Positions 45,227 to 54,182 of a DNA stretch of 64,000 nucleotides are shown here, piece after piece (within the stretch, counting starts at the first letter, position 1; each line of letters begins with the position of its first letter). The notes beneath the pieces were generated by a model. It was not told the origin of the DNA. It worked only from the letters and a program-made list of their open reading frames with translations, and made no database searches. This DNA is from Sporosarcina ureae (GTDB taxonomy: Bacteria > Bacillota > Bacilli > Bacillales_A > Planococcaceae), in assembly GCF_002109325.1 (NCBI RefSeq), contig NZ_CP015348.1, positions 213,501-277,500 on the forward strand, in the 5' to 3' direction. Made by a program: the position numbers and the translations under genes.

Positions 45227-45585
45227 CGATTGCCCTCCCAACAGTGTATGATATAGTAACTACCGGAGAGCATCAATCACATTTTCTTGTGAATGAACAT
45301 AGTGAGATTTACTCATCAAAACATCCAATGATTATTTCATAAAAGTAAATCAATTTGTTTTTGATCATTAATACATGTAAACACACTATGTCCGATTCAC
45401 TTTCATTTTATAAATGAATTATCCTTTTTCACGAATTAAAGAATGAAGGTATGTTACAGATGAGTTCAATGATTGTCAGCGGCTAGAAATTCAAAACGTC
45501 TTTGCTTGATCTAATGCAGGATTGCGGACACAAAAATACTTTGATTGCAGGGGAAGATTATTCTCGTTTTGCGCCCCTAAACTAT

Positions 45586-46170
45586 TCACTTTATATAATT
45601 TATCTTGTCTTCTATACTTCCTTTCACACTTGCCCACTGTTCCTTGGTCACACTAAACATCACAGTGTGACGAATTGTACCGTCTACTCGTATCATATGA
45701 TTGCGAAGAACACCTTCTTTTACAGCTCCAATCCGCTCAATTGCTTGTTGGGAACGAATATTCTCATGATCGGTTTTCAGTTGGACACGATTCAATTGTA
45801 ATTCCTCAAAACAATAAGTGAACAGCAAATACTTGCACTCCGTATTAACGGAAGTCTGCCAAAACTCAGGATGCAACCACGTGTTTCCGATTTCTAAACG
45901 CTTATGCGACAAAACTATATCCATCAATCTAGTTGAACCAATGATTTTGCCCGATTCATTATGAATAATTACGAAAGGATACTCGCTTCCAAGATCTTTT
46001 GTACGGAGAGCTGCTTGAATGTATTTCTCCATATCCAGTCGAGTTTTCATGGGATTCGTCATGTACGTCCAGATCCGGTCGTCTTGCGCTACACTATAAA
46101 GGGCTTCCACATCATCTTTTTTCATCGGCCTTAGTGTAACGTGAACACCCGGCAATAAAATTTCTTTCAT
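45586..46170 (-). CDS. GNAT family N-acetyltransferase (RimJ/RimL-like)
   Basis: A 194-residue acetyl-CoA-dependent transferase: LRPMKKDDVEALY, the beta-strand IIGSTRLMDI, LEIGNTWLHPEFWQTSVNTECKYLL and the acetyl-CoA loop region NIRSQQAIERIGAVKEGVLRNHM, typical of RimJ/RimL proteins acting on protein N termini or small molecules. ATG 46170 follows GGAGGATATGTG. The 360-bp gap to the urea transporter has no gene. Confidence 0.88.
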   Translation of the reverse strand: MKEILLPGVHVTLRPMKKDDVEALYSVAQDDRIWTYMTNPMKTRLDMEKYIQAALRTKDLGSEYPFVIIHNESGKIIGSTRLMDIVLSHKRLEIGNTWLHPEFWQTSVNTECKYLLFTYCFEELQLNRVQLKTDHENIRSQQAIERIGAVKEGVLRNHMIRVDGTIRHTVMFSVTKEQWASVKGSIEDKINYIK

Positions 46171-46214
46171 CACATATCCTCCAGATTTAGTAGTATCACA
46201 TATTGGCTATGTTA

Positions 46215-46253
46215 GTAAAAAAGATGCAAATTCTTTTTAAAGAATTGCATCTC
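46215..46253 (-). terminator. Terminator of the membrane-protein cluster
   Basis: AGATGCAAaTTCTTT / AAAGAATTGCATCT stem with six T on the minus strand. Confidence 0.85.
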
Positions 46254-46337
46254 TTTCCACTAAAACATCATCGGTCACTTACTTTATTATTCTGCAAGTT
46301 GCTTATAATTTCAAGAATTTATACAACACTAATTTAC

Positions 46338-46793
46338 TTAGTCCAAATTACTAATTCTAACGATATTCCCTAGATTAGAACCGATCCAAGCTCCGATAAA
46401 TGGTAAGAGATTATAAAATTGTAGCATTTCGGAGCCAGTGTCTACTGTAAAGACAAATACGGTGAACATAATGCTTACGACGCTAAGAATGATGACCTCA
46501 GTTATCTTTTTTCTCTTCCAGCGCTTCTTTCCCCAATGATCTCTATCAAAAGCCTGAACAAGTTGATTTGTTTTGGTGCCCGTTGTTTTTTCTGTTAGGA
46601 GGATATAAAGTGCGTGTACAGAGAAAAACCATAATAGCACGCAAATTAATGCAAAGACAGTAGAAAGTGGCCATGCCGCTTTTATATAAAGAAGGGACAG
46701 AACGAATATCACGAGCATCCCTATATTGAATTCTACCAATTGCTTTTTCTTAAGACGTTTCACTTCTTCTATATTCCATTTTGATTCATCCAC
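46338..46793 (-). CDS. Hypothetical membrane protein, four TM segments
   Basis: A 151-residue protein with a basic cytoplasmic N terminus and four predicted TM helices (paired at about 23-40/43-64 and 96-117/125-147). The longer frame starts at 46814 but AAGGAGGGG lies inside it and points to GTG 46793. No family recognised. First of four adjacent minus-strand genes for small membrane proteins that end with the terminator at 46215. Confidence 0.65.
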   Translation of the reverse strand: MDESKWNIEEVKRLKKKQLVEFNIGMLVIFVLSLLYIKAAWPLSTVFALICVLLWFFSVHALYILLTEKTTGTKTNQLVQAFDRDHWGKKRWKRKKITEVIILSVVSIMFTVFVFTVDTGSEMLQFYNLLPFIGAWIGSNLGNIVRISNLD

Positions 46794-46823
46794 TTTACCC
46801 CTCCTTATAGGCAATAAAAAGTG

Positions 46824-46979
46824 CTATTCTTTTTTCTCTTTATAACCAACCCCATACCCCATGATAACGCCTAGCAATAGTATGAGTAAGAAATCTCCGT
46901 CAAAATTTTTTGTGAAAATACTAATTATGATCCAACCAAATAAAATTCCAGCAGTTAACAAAATTAAATTTTTAGACAT
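46824..46979 (-). CDS. Small membrane protein, 51 residues
   Basis: Encodes MSKNLILLTAGILFGWIIIS- with two hydrophobic segments and a charged tail ending YKEKKE. GGAG lies ten bases before the ATG. It sits in the run of small membrane-protein genes 46338-47716, all in the same direction. No family recognised. Confidence 0.6.
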   Translation of the reverse strand: MSKNLILLTAGILFGWIIISIFTKNFDGDFLLILLLGVIMGYGVGYKEKKE

Positions 46980-47024
46980 TTTTTATCAAACTCCTTCATT
47001 TTCCAAGACGGTATCTCACAAATA

Positions 47025-47318
47025 CTAGAAGCCAATTACAAAAGCAAGAACTAGAAAAACCGCAATGCCTACTGCTCGTGTGATCCATTTATTCCGTGTC
47101 CCGTCGCCCCGAAGTGGATCTATTCTGTGCCAGACCATGAACGCAATGATAGTAAAGGATACAAATAGTACCCAATTTGTCCAAAAGCTATCAAAGTATT
47201 GGAATGTGACAAATCGGATCATTACATATGTAACAACAGACAGACTACTGGTGAGGAGTAAGCTAAGAAAATACGGTTTTCTAGTATTTGAAACTTCTTT
47301 TGTCAATTCCACATACAT
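47025..47318 (-). CDS. Small membrane protein, 97 residues
   Basis: Three hydrophobic segments (about 15-37, 45-63, 78-97) and a basic loop. AGGAGG lies before the start; either ATG 47318 (very close) or the GTG two codons on could be used. 5 bp downstream of the next gene's stop, so clearly co-transcribed. No family recognised. Confidence 0.6.
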   Translation of the reverse strand: MYVELTKEVSNTRKPYFLSLLLTSSLSVVTYVMIRFVTFQYFDSFWTNWVLFVSFTIIAFMVWHRIDPLRGDGTRNKWITRAVGIAVFLVLAFVIGF

Positions 47319-47323
47319 ACCTC

Positions 47324-47716
47324 CTAGTGATTAGTCGAATTCGAATTTTTGTAGACTTTGTACACGAGGCTACCAAATAAAAACTTAATAGGATACAACG
47401 CAATCAGAATCGCAACAATCTGACTAAATGTCTTAATTGTTCCTGTCAGATGTAGTTGATCATTAATAACGTAATTTGCCAACTGAATTAAACCGAATAC
47501 AATAGCGACTGATACCGCCAGCGCAAATAAAATTAAAACAACTTGAGATATAGACAGCTTTCTTAACTTTTGAATGCTGCCGTCGCTAATTGTAAAGCTA
47601 ATATACGATAATGGGACTAGCAATAAGAACCAACTTGAATAGCCGAATGAAATCCAAGAAACACCTATTACTATAAGTAAAATCCAGCCAATTACACTAC
47701 TTATCCTTTTGCTCAT
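47324..47716 (-). CDS. Hypothetical membrane protein, four TM segments
   Basis: A 130-residue protein with four hydrophobic helices and basic ends. Start ATG 47716 (or GTG 47725) after TAGGTG. First transcribed gene of the 47716-46338 run. No family recognised. Confidence 0.6.
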   Translation of the reverse strand: MSKRISSVIGWILLIVIGVSWISFGYSSWFLLLVPLSYISFTISDGSIQKLRKLSISQVVLILFALAVSVAIVFGLIQLANYVINDQLHLTGTIKTFSQIVAILIALYPIKFLFGSLVYKVYKNSNSTNH

Positions 47717-47887
47717 TTTCTTCACCTACCTAGGTTCTGATTATTCTAGTATATCTTCTTTTAAATACGAATAGACCTTGGCTTAAGTTTCACTTCTTGA
47801 GGAATTTCTTGCAAATAATAGAATATTCTATACAAACTATTTCTAGTAGAATAACATGATCATTACTGCGAAAACTTTTTTACCATA

Positions 47888-47914
47888 TAAAAAAGCACCG
47901 CAATATGCGATGCT
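47888..47914 (-). terminator. Terminator of the CueP-like gene
   Basis: AGCACCGC/GCGATGCT hairpin with six T on the minus strand. Almost the same hairpin ends the M28 gene at 54147. Confidence 0.8.
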
Positions 47915-47969
47915 AAATGGATATTTAGTTTGTTCTTTAAATGGTTAAATGAAAAGCACAGCTCTTACT

Positions 47970-48497
47970 TTACTGCAATTGCATCGTTGTAATACAAGTA
48001 TTGTCCCCGTCAAACGTAGTAATTTCAGAGACGGTTTCTTTGTTGTCTTGTTTAATCGTTACAGTAAATGTATCATCACGGGGAAGCCAGAAATCAATAA
48101 ATCCATTCGTTTCGGTTGTTTTGATTTCATCAAGAATGACATTGCCTTCCGAGTCTTCTATATGCACTTCAAAATCTTCTTCAACGAGTTCACCTTGACA
48201 GCCTGTAAGACTATGAATATCGCAAGGATGCGTACTGTCGACAAATGGTGCAATGGATACGAAAAATTCATCTTCAGGAAGATCGTATGTCGTAACGTTT
48301 TTATCATCATCTGTGACAATCAGTTCAGACGATGTAATCGATGCGGATGCAGCTACGGCATTTCTCACGGTGTAGTCGTTTACTAACTCTTTAATATCTA
48401 CTTCTGGTTCTTGTATTTCAGTATTCGCTTTTTCATTGCTGCAACCTACTGATAAAGCAGTAATCAATAGCAACACGGCAATCAGTTTCATTTTCAT
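47970..48497 (-). CDS. CueP-like copper-binding lipoprotein
   Basis: A 175-residue lipoprotein (lipobox SVGC, Cys19) of the CueP family, whose Salmonella member binds periplasmic copper. The CueP core is clear: EFFVSIAPFVDSTHPCDIHSLTGCQGELVEEDF and GFIDFWLPRD, with a third Cys near the end (NTCITTMQL), matching the metal-binding Cys and His positions. Gram-positive versions are surface lipoproteins. It follows ydhK by 54 bp on the same strand. Confidence 0.85.
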   Translation of the reverse strand: MKMKLIAVLLLITALSVGCSNEKANTEIQEPEVDIKELVNDYTVRNAVAASASITSSELIVTDDDKNVTTYDLPEDEFFVSIAPFVDSTHPCDIHSLTGCQGELVEEDFEVHIEDSEGNVILDEIKTTETNGFIDFWLPRDDTFTVTIKQDNKETVSEITTFDGDNTCITTMQLQ

Positions 48498-48551
48498 TAT
48501 TTTCACTACCTATCCCTATTTTTAGCAAAACTATACCGATTCATGTAATGA

Positions 48552-49109
48552 TTATTGTTCGGATAGCTCATCTTCAACAACCCATTTATGATTCTTAACT
48601 TCTTCTCCATCCGTTGTGGATTCATAATCAATCATATAGACAGTCGTTTGCTCCGCAGATTCAATTTCTGATTTCGCTCCCTCCATCCCTTCCATATGAT
48701 CGGCAAGGACAGTCACTTCAGTTCCTTTTTCAAGAGGGGCAGGTGCCGGATCTTCAATTTCTTCATGGACGACCCATTTATGATCCATCACTTTCTCGCC
48801 ACCATCCGTCGGTGTGTAGTTGATGGAATAAGCAGTCGTATCAAATGCGCCTACAATTGTTGCAGTGGCTCCTTTCATTCCTTCCATATGATCTGTTTCA
48901 ATAATTGCTTCGGATCCAACAAGATATGTCGGGTTTTCGGCTTTCATTATACCTTCAGGAATACTTCCATCACTTGAATGGTCCATCCCTTCCATTTCAC
49001 CTGGGGACGTTTCTTCATTTTTAACAGGTTCTTCTTTCGTTGTCAAAGCTCCACATCCTGCAAGCACAAGGGCGAAAGCTGCGCTGACTGATAGTATTTG
49101 TTTTTTCAT
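48552..49109 (-). CDS. ydhK: YdhK-like DUF1541 lipoprotein
   Basis: A 185-residue lipoprotein (lipobox LAGC, Cys19) with a Met/Glu/His-rich segment and two DUF1541 repeats (about 58-113 and 125-180), each with DHMEGMKG or DHMEGMEG and ending DHKWVVHEE/NHKWVVEDE. YdhK of B. subtilis is of unknown function; the methionine-rich motifs and the CueP neighbour suggest copper or metal stress. It is transcribed away from the two-component system across a 219-bp gap that contains an 11-bp direct repeat. Confidence 0.88.
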   Translation of the reverse strand: MKKQILSVSAAFALVLAGCGALTTKEEPVKNEETSPGEMEGMDHSSDGSIPEGIMKAENPTYLVGSEAIIETDHMEGMKGATATIVGAFDTTAYSINYTPTDGGEKVMDHKWVVHEEIEDPAPAPLEKGTEVTVLADHMEGMEGAKSEIESAEQTTVYMIDYESTTDGEEVKNHKWVVEDELSEQ

Positions 49110-49176
49110 ATGTCTTCACTCCTTTTACTTTACTAGTAGTATAGCCACTTTTAATTCAGAGTAACGCTATATTCCT

Positions 49177-49198
49177 AAACTCCTTAGAAACTCCTTAA
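49177..49198. promoter_or_regulatory. 11-bp tandem direct repeat, candidate response-regulator site
   Basis: AAACTCCTTAG immediately followed by AAACTCCTTAA, about 68-89 bp upstream of ydhK, in the divergent gap. OmpR-type regulators bind tandem direct repeats with about 10-11 bp period. Confidence 0.5.
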
Positions 49199-49328
49199 TT
49201 GCGAAAAATAGTACAATAAACTATTTCGGTACAAGCATTTGAATTATGGTACATCATTCGTGCTTTCTGCATACATTTTCGATACGTTTACCTTATACTG
49301 CTCAATAGAGAGAAAAGGAGCGCGTGCC

Positions 49329-50687
49329 ATGAAAAAAATCTCCACAAAGTTAGCGTCAGCATTTATTATTTCATTTCTAATTATGGACACATTGTTGATG
49401 ATCTATTTACATCAGACCATCACACACGCCCGGGTTGATGAAGAATTGGATCGACTATTGAAAACGGGTAGTAACCATCGAAATGTTTTAGAAGATAATT
49501 ATACCGAAACAACTTTGCATCATATCATTCTAATGGAAAGCGGTGGCGAACGAGATGTTGTTATTCTTGATGATTCAGGGAATAGCGTACAGCACTCATT
49601 GAAAAACGAAGAAGTTCTCGCTCCATATTTGAAGAAAATCCAAGAAGAGAAACCGACTGAAGACAGCATTTTACCTGTTGATTGGAACGAGTCTCCTTAC
49701 CTTGTCAGTGTCCATCCATATAAAGTCGGCGATAACTCAGGAACTCTCGTTATGCTTCAAAGCACTATTCCCATACGTCAGCTTGTGAATCAACTCAATA
49801 TTCATTTTATACTGGCGGGTGGAGGAAGTATTGTCGTGCTGTTTGTCGTGTATTTATTACTCTCCAAATGGTTGACACGTCCACTGATTCGAATGAAAGA
49901 AGCGACCGAACAGATTAGCGAAGGGTTCTACGATGTTGACTTGCCTAAGTTATCGAATGATGAGCTTGGTGAATTGGCTGCGTCGATCCGTAAGTTATCG
50001 AATGACTTAAGTCGTGTCAAACGCGAACGACATGAGTTTTTGGCGTCTGTTTCTCATGAAATGGGAACACCTTTAACGTACTTGATTGGCTATGCCAAAG
50101 TAGCACAACGTACAGAATTGAATGATACGGAACGATTTAACTATTTATCGATTATCGAAGAAGAAGCCGAGCGTTTAAAAACGCTTGTGAAAAACTTGAT
50201 GGATTTAGCTCAAATGGATGAAATGACTTTCACTGTGAAGAAATCCGAATTCTCTGCAGAACAATTCATCAAGGATACCGTTCAACTCGTCCAACCTGCA
50301 TTTGATATGAAAGGAATAACGCTTCTCGTTGAACCAGTCCGAGACTTCTCTTTATTCGCAGATCGCATGCGGTTAGAACAAATCATTCTCAATTTATTGG
50401 ACAATGCTCTTCACTATTCTCAAAGTGGCAGTACGGTAATCGTTCGTGCTTTTCAAGAGAAAAAGCATGCCGTCCTTCAAGTAGAAGACGGTGGATGTGG
50501 TATTGCGATTGAAGATCAACAACAAATTTTTGAAAAGTTATACCGTGTGGAGAAATCACGTTCTCGTTCGTTTGGCGGTGCTGGTTTAGGCTTAGCGACT
50601 GTGAAGGAGTTAACAGAAGCACATGGTGGGATGATCGAGGTGCAAAGTGAATTGGATAAAGGAAGTATCTTTACGGTACGACTATAA
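49329..50687 (+). CDS. Sensor histidine kinase
   Basis: A 452-residue membrane kinase: TM1 at about 10-30, extracellular sensor domain to about 155, TM2 at about 160-180, HAMP, HisKA with phospho-accepting His243 in SVSHEMGTPL (the usual HELRTPL here reads HEMGTPL), and HATPase_c with N box (LLDNALHYS), G1 DGGCGI and G2 GGAGLGLA. The start at 49329 has AAAAGGAG; the longer frame at 49239 lacks one. Divergent from ydhK/cueP, which are its likely targets. The kinase gene precedes the regulator gene, the reverse of the usual order. Confidence 0.92.
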   Translation: MKKISTKLASAFIISFLIMDTLLMIYLHQTITHARVDEELDRLLKTGSNHRNVLEDNYTETTLHHIILMESGGERDVVILDDSGNSVQHSLKNEEVLAPYLKKIQEEKPTEDSILPVDWNESPYLVSVHPYKVGDNSGTLVMLQSTIPIRQLVNQLNIHFILAGGGSIVVLFVVYLLLSKWLTRPLIRMKEATEQISEGFYDVDLPKLSNDELGELAASIRKLSNDLSRVKRERHEFLASVSHEMGTPLTYLIGYAKVAQRTELNDTERFNYLSIIEEEAERLKTLVKNLMDLAQMDEMTFTVKKSEFSAEQFIKDTVQLVQPAFDMKGITLLVEPVRDFSLFADRMRLEQIILNLLDNALHYSQSGSTVIVRAFQEKKHAVLQVEDGGCGIAIEDQQQIFEKLYRVEKSRSRSFGGAGLGLATVKELTEAHGGMIEVQSELDKGSIFTVRL

Positions 50688-50705
50688 CTGGAGATGATGA
50701 CGGAT

Positions 50706-51377
50706 ATGAAGACACTATTATTGATTGACGATGAACAACGCATGCTCGATTTACTTGAGCTATTCTTAGCGCCACATGGTTATCGATGTTTACACGCAAC
50801 AGATGGTCAAACAGCTCTTGAACTATTCAATAAAGAGAATGTACATCTCGTGTTGTTAGATGTTATGATGCCGGGCATGGACGGTTGGGAAGTTTGCCGT
50901 AGGATCAGGGAAATATCGGATGTACCCGTCATTTTATTGACTGCTCGTTCCGACAAATCAGATGTCGTCAAAGGACTCGACCAAGGCGCAGATGATTATA
51001 TTACGAAACCGTTTGACGAAGGTGAACTGACAGCGAGAGTGCGCGTTGCTTTGCGGCGTATTCCCGATGACGAACCAAAGACAATCGAGGAAGGTTTATT
51101 TACGTTGGACTTGGAGTCTTATTCCATCCTATATGACACGCAGGAAGTTCGTCTTACATTAAAAGAGTTCTATATTATAGAAGCTATGATGACGAGGCCG
51201 AATCGGACGTTTACTCGGGAAGACTTGCTTCAAGTCGCTTGGGAATATGACACCTATACAGAAGTTCGGACGGTTGACTCCCATATTCGAAATTTGCGTG
51301 ACAAGTTAAGAAAGTCTGGTTTTCCGATTGACGATATTCTAGTGACGGTTTGGGGAATCGGTTACAAATGGAGATGA
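50706..51377 (+). CDS. OmpR-family response regulator
   Basis: A 223-residue regulator, receiver domain with phospho-Asp52 in LLDVMMPGMDGW and the DD at the N terminus, and a winged-helix DNA-binding domain (KEFYIIEAMMTRPNRTFTREDLLQVAWEY, TVDSHIRNLRDKLRK, TVWGIGYKW). ATG 50706 is best spaced from CTGGAG; in-frame ATGs at 50694 and 50697 are alternatives. Follows the kinase gene by 18 bp and ends in its own terminator. Confidence 0.93.
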   Translation: MKTLLLIDDEQRMLDLLELFLAPHGYRCLHATDGQTALELFNKENVHLVLLDVMMPGMDGWEVCRRIREISDVPVILLTARSDKSDVVKGLDQGADDYITKPFDEGELTARVRVALRRIPDDEPKTIEEGLFTLDLESYSILYDTQEVRLTLKEFYIIEAMMTRPNRTFTREDLLQVAWEYDTYTEVRTVDSHIRNLRDKLRKSGFPIDDILVTVWGIGYKWR

Positions 51378-51458
51378 AGTAGCGCCAGGGATAATTTAAT
51401 TTTCCGTAGAGATCCCTTTTTAAGACGAGAGTGCTAGTATAATACGTGTACTAAAACG

Positions 51459-51495
51459 AAAAGAGTCCAATTCTCATTTGAATGGGACTCTTTTA
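51459..51495 (+). terminator. Terminator of the two-component operon
   Basis: AAAAGAGTCC/GGACTCTTTT stem with inner ATTC/GAAT, T-rich exit. Confidence 0.85.
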
Positions 51496-51546
51496 AAATT
51501 CGAAAATATTCACTTATAGTTTCAATTAGTACTTGATCTTAGCTGG

Positions 51547-51696
51547 TTATTTATTATTATTACGCTGAATCTCGGCTAAAATAAAACCTCCCATTATTGC
51601 AAGAGGAATGGAATTTGCAAAGACTGGCGGTTCTAAGAAACTTCCGAAAACACCACCCAAGATCGTTACTATCATGGCAACTAAAATTCTTCCCAA
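51547..51696 (-). CDS. Small membrane protein, 49 residues
   Basis: Encodes GRILVAMIVTILGGVFGSFLE- with two hydrophobic helices split by PPVFANSIP and an Asn-rich tail. AAAGGGGGGGAG lies seven bases before a TTG start at 51696. GxxxGG motifs suggest helix packing. No family recognised. Confidence 0.55.
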   Translation of the reverse strand: MGRILVAMIVTILGGVFGSFLEPPVFANSIPLAIMGGFILAEIQRNNNK

Positions 51697-51768
51697 ATAA
51701 CTCCCCCCCTTTAGAATTTGGTGCTATTGTGTTCTACTATCGCGCTTATTAGCTTAAATAAGTTTACT

Positions 51769-51984
51769 TCAAGAGTTATAGCCAAATGCAATGATGAATA
51801 TCATTGCAGTCACAGATACTACGATAAAAATTATAGAAATTATAGTGATACTTACAGTTAAACTTTTCGGTATGTTCGTACGGTTTTTCCGAATAGCTAC
51901 TAACAGGAAAACACTCAGTAAAATTATAATAAGAAAAATTGATAAGAATGCAAAACGCTCTTTAATTATAAACCATAAATCCAT
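51769..51984 (-). CDS. Small membrane protein, 71 residues
   Basis: Two long hydrophobic helices (about 8-31 and 42-68) with a basic loop RKNRTNIPKS. TGGAGG before the ATG at 51984. Lies 72 bp upstream of the 49-residue gene in the same direction. No family recognised. Confidence 0.6.
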   Translation of the reverse strand: MDLWFIIKERFAFLSIFLIIILLSVFLLVAIRKNRTNIPKSLTVSITIISIIFIVVSVTAMIFIIAFGYNS

Positions 51985-52088
51985 TTCGTCTGTTCCTCCA
52001 ATAACTAGCAGTTCGATGATTTGTCCTTATTACTGTAATAGGTGCAATCTTTCTTCAAGAATTCAACTCGTTTTATATATAGTGATTT

Positions 52089-52451
52089 TTATTCAGTTGG
52101 CATATAACCGATTACTTCATAGGTATTCGAGTCAACCAGGATTTGAGGTGTTCCGGCAACAACATTTTCTACGTCTTTAAAAGAAACAAGCAATACCTCA
52201 CGATCCTCATCCTTTTTATCTAACAGAACATATCGATGATCGGCAATAGTTTCTTCTACATCTGCACTTTGCCAATCATCTTTAGCTGTATGATTCCAAC
52301 CTTTTTCTTTTACAAATGCCCATGCCGCTGCCTTAACATCAACATATTCGTCTACGCTTTCTGAACTTTCTACGTTTACTTTATTTGCGCAACCTACAAT
52401 TAGTAAAGCTGACCACACTATTAAGATAAAGCATATAAATTTCATTTTCAC
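52089..52451 (-). CDS. Hypothetical lipoprotein
   Basis: A 120-residue lipoprotein (lipobox IVGC, Cys21). The mature part is acidic, with AWAFVKEKGWNHTAKDDWQSA and a C-terminal ILVDSNTYEVIGYMPTE that resembles the PepSY-like or YpeB-like small domains but is not a clear match. AGGAGG fits the GTG start at 52451. No other neighbour hints. Confidence 0.6.
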   Translation of the reverse strand: MKMKFICFILIVWSALLIVGCANKVNVESSESVDEYVDVKAAAWAFVKEKGWNHTAKDDWQSADVEETIADHRYVLLDKKDEDREVLLVSFKDVENVVAGTPQILVDSNTYEVIGYMPTE

Positions 52452-52543
52452 TTTACCTCGCCTCCTTGCAAGGTTAGACGGATTGAAATTGTATAAGTTA
52501 CAAGTATTCTATCACCATAAAGAAGGCTCGATTATTCATTCAA

Positions 52544-52677
52544 CTACTTTATCAGCACTTCAATTCTGTCTTTATTTTGTTCAGCCAGTTCTTCTAATAA
52601 CTGTATTCCTCAATCTTCTTTATCAAAAGAGCTTGCCAAATAAGCTTATTTTCTTCATCTATAATCTGTTTTTGAAA
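52544..52677 (-). pseudogene. Decayed coding remnant behind csaA
   Basis: Directly after the csaA stop, the minus strand encodes a helical peptide, IIDEENKLIWQALLIKKIEE, that after one frame change continues as LLEELAEQNKDRIEVLIK and a stop. Composition is protein-like, but there is no start or ribosome site. Probably a remnant of an unknown gene. Confidence 0.3.
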
Positions 52678-52680
52678 ACT

Positions 52681-53010
52681 TTAAGCAACCGGCGTACCGT
52701 TTTTAACGGGTTGTTCAGGTTGTAAAAGTACTACGTCATCTTCACCAGGAATGCCACCGATTACTAAGACTTCGGACTTGAATCCCGCGATTCGTCTCGG
52801 GGGAAAGTTGATTATGGCCACTACTTGATTTCCTACTAGCTGTTCTGGTTCATATCTCTGCGTAATTTGGGCTGAAGAATATTTAATGCCAACTTCCCCA
52901 AAATCGATTTCTAACTTAATTGCAGGCTTTCGCGCTTCTGGGAATGGCTCTGCTTTCAACACCGTGCCCACACGAATATCTAATTTTAAAAAATCCTCGA
53001 TTGTAGCCAT
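52681..53010 (-). CDS. csaA: CsaA, tRNA-binding-domain chaperone
   Basis: A 109-residue OB-fold protein of the Trbp111/CsaA family, a dimer with chaperone-like and export-related activity that binds tRNA. Conserved: [68 protein letters not shown] 53010 follows GAGGTG; the frame from 53019 is three codons longer. Monocistronic or with the M23 gene upstream (70 bp). Confidence 0.95.
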   Translation of the reverse strand: MATIEDFLKLDIRVGTVLKAEPFPEARKPAIKLEIDFGEVGIKYSSAQITQRYEPEQLVGNQVVAIINFPPRRIAGFKSEVLVIGGIPGEDDVVLLQPEQPVKNGTPVA

Positions 53011-53080
53011 CACTATCACCTCATGGTTTTATTTTAATTCTAAGTCTATTCTGCTTTTCAATATCACTTATATATAGATT

Positions 53081-54040
53081 TCATTTTTCCACAAAGTCTC
53101 CCTGGATCAATGTATCTTCACGATCAAATGTACTGTTTATACTTTTCGACTTCATGAAGTCCGGCGAATCAGCTACATGAAAATGAATATGGGGTTCACT
53201 CGAATTTCCTGAATTACCGACTTGGCCAAGTACCTTCCCTTGATCGACCTGATCTCCCTCCTTCACGAGTACCGACTCATATTTAAAGTGAGCTAGATAA
53301 CTAAATTCATTATTTCCGTGATCTAGGATGACATAATTCCCTAAGGGTTGTTTTTCATTCATTTTACCGACTGGCTTGTTGTCTTTTACGCGATTTTCTA
53401 CTTTGACAACGGTTCCCGCTGCAGGAGCCAGATATTCCTTGCCAAATGCATAATAACTTTCATTCAATTCTGGATCACCATCGTACGTACTGTGTTCATT
53501 CATTATCACAAAGTCGTAAGCGTAGCGCTGGTTTTCATAGTCGTAATGATAATTGACCAAACTGTTTGTGCCTCCCCACAACACAAACCACGTATCATGA
53601 AAAGGAAGATCCATAACTGTTTTAGTATATACTTCATCCGTTTCTGGATAATTTGTGAGTGGCATGATCTGTAATCCTTGGATAACATCAGCCTCGTCAA
53701 AGACCGCCACCATCCCTTTAGAACCGCTATCATCTGTCCAAGCGTATTGCCTCACACCATTACTATAAGGTAGTTCAGATTGTAATTTATACGAGATCAC
53801 GTCTTGATTAAAATCATCACCTAACTCTCGAAGCTGCTTCAATGTAACTTCATCTTGAAACGCTTTGCTCATCTGACTGTAGACCTGTTCATAGTCTCCT
53901 TTTAGAAACGTACTAGGAAAATCTTTTGGCTCGATCAATTCCCTATCTCCAGTCATTTCTTCTTCCCCTCCATTACTACAGGAAGTTAAGAAAACTGTTA
54001 AAAAAGTGGCGCCTATTAAAAGTTTCTTCAAATTCCTCAC
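53081..54040 (-). CDS. M23 family metallopeptidase lipoprotein
   Basis: Surface lipoprotein (lipobox LTSC, Cys21) with an N-terminal domain of about 150 residues and a C-terminal LytM/M23 domain that cuts peptidoglycan cross-bridges. Zinc ligands are visible: HSTYDGD region His/Asp and HIHFHV at the end of the domain. The DUF at the N terminus (KAFQDEVTLKQLRELGDDF) occurs in several Bacillus M23 proteins. Start GTG 54040, six bases after AGGAGG; the longer 54058 frame contains that site. Confidence 0.85.
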   Translation of the reverse strand: MRNLKKLLIGATFLTVFLTSCSNGGEEEMTGDRELIEPKDFPSTFLKGDYEQVYSQMSKAFQDEVTLKQLRELGDDFNQDVISYKLQSELPYSNGVRQYAWTDDSGSKGMVAVFDEADVIQGLQIMPLTNYPETDEVYTKTVMDLPFHDTWFVLWGGTNSLVNYHYDYENQRYAYDFVIMNEHSTYDGDPELNESYYAFGKEYLAPAAGTVVKVENRVKDNKPVGKMNEKQPLGNYVILDHGNNEFSYLAHFKYESVLVKEGDQVDQGKVLGQVGNSGNSSEPHIHFHVADSPDFMKSKSINSTFDREDTLIQGDFVEK

Positions 54041-54146
54041 ATTCGCCCTCCTAATCATTTGTAGATAATGTCTTTATATTGAATTTTCAATATAAAGACA
54101 TTCTAGTAGTTTTGCGCCTGTATTACTATGAAAATCCTTTTACAAT

Positions 54147-54174
54147 AAAAAAAGCACCGCTGAATGCGATGCTG
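54147..54174 (-). terminator. Terminator of the M28 aminopeptidase gene
   Basis: AGCACCGC/GCGATGCT hairpin and T tract, near-identical to that at 47888. Confidence 0.8.
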
Positions 54175-54182
54175 ATTTCACC

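Noticed and set aside
45242..45585. GlnR/TnrA or CodY box upstream of the urea transporter
   Set aside because: No TGTNA-N7-TNACA match was found by eye on either strand.
51415..51495. Possible small RNA between a TATAAT at 51438 and the terminator at 51459-51495
   Set aside because: No usable -35 lies 16-18 bp upstream, and the terminator is fully explained by the two-component operon.
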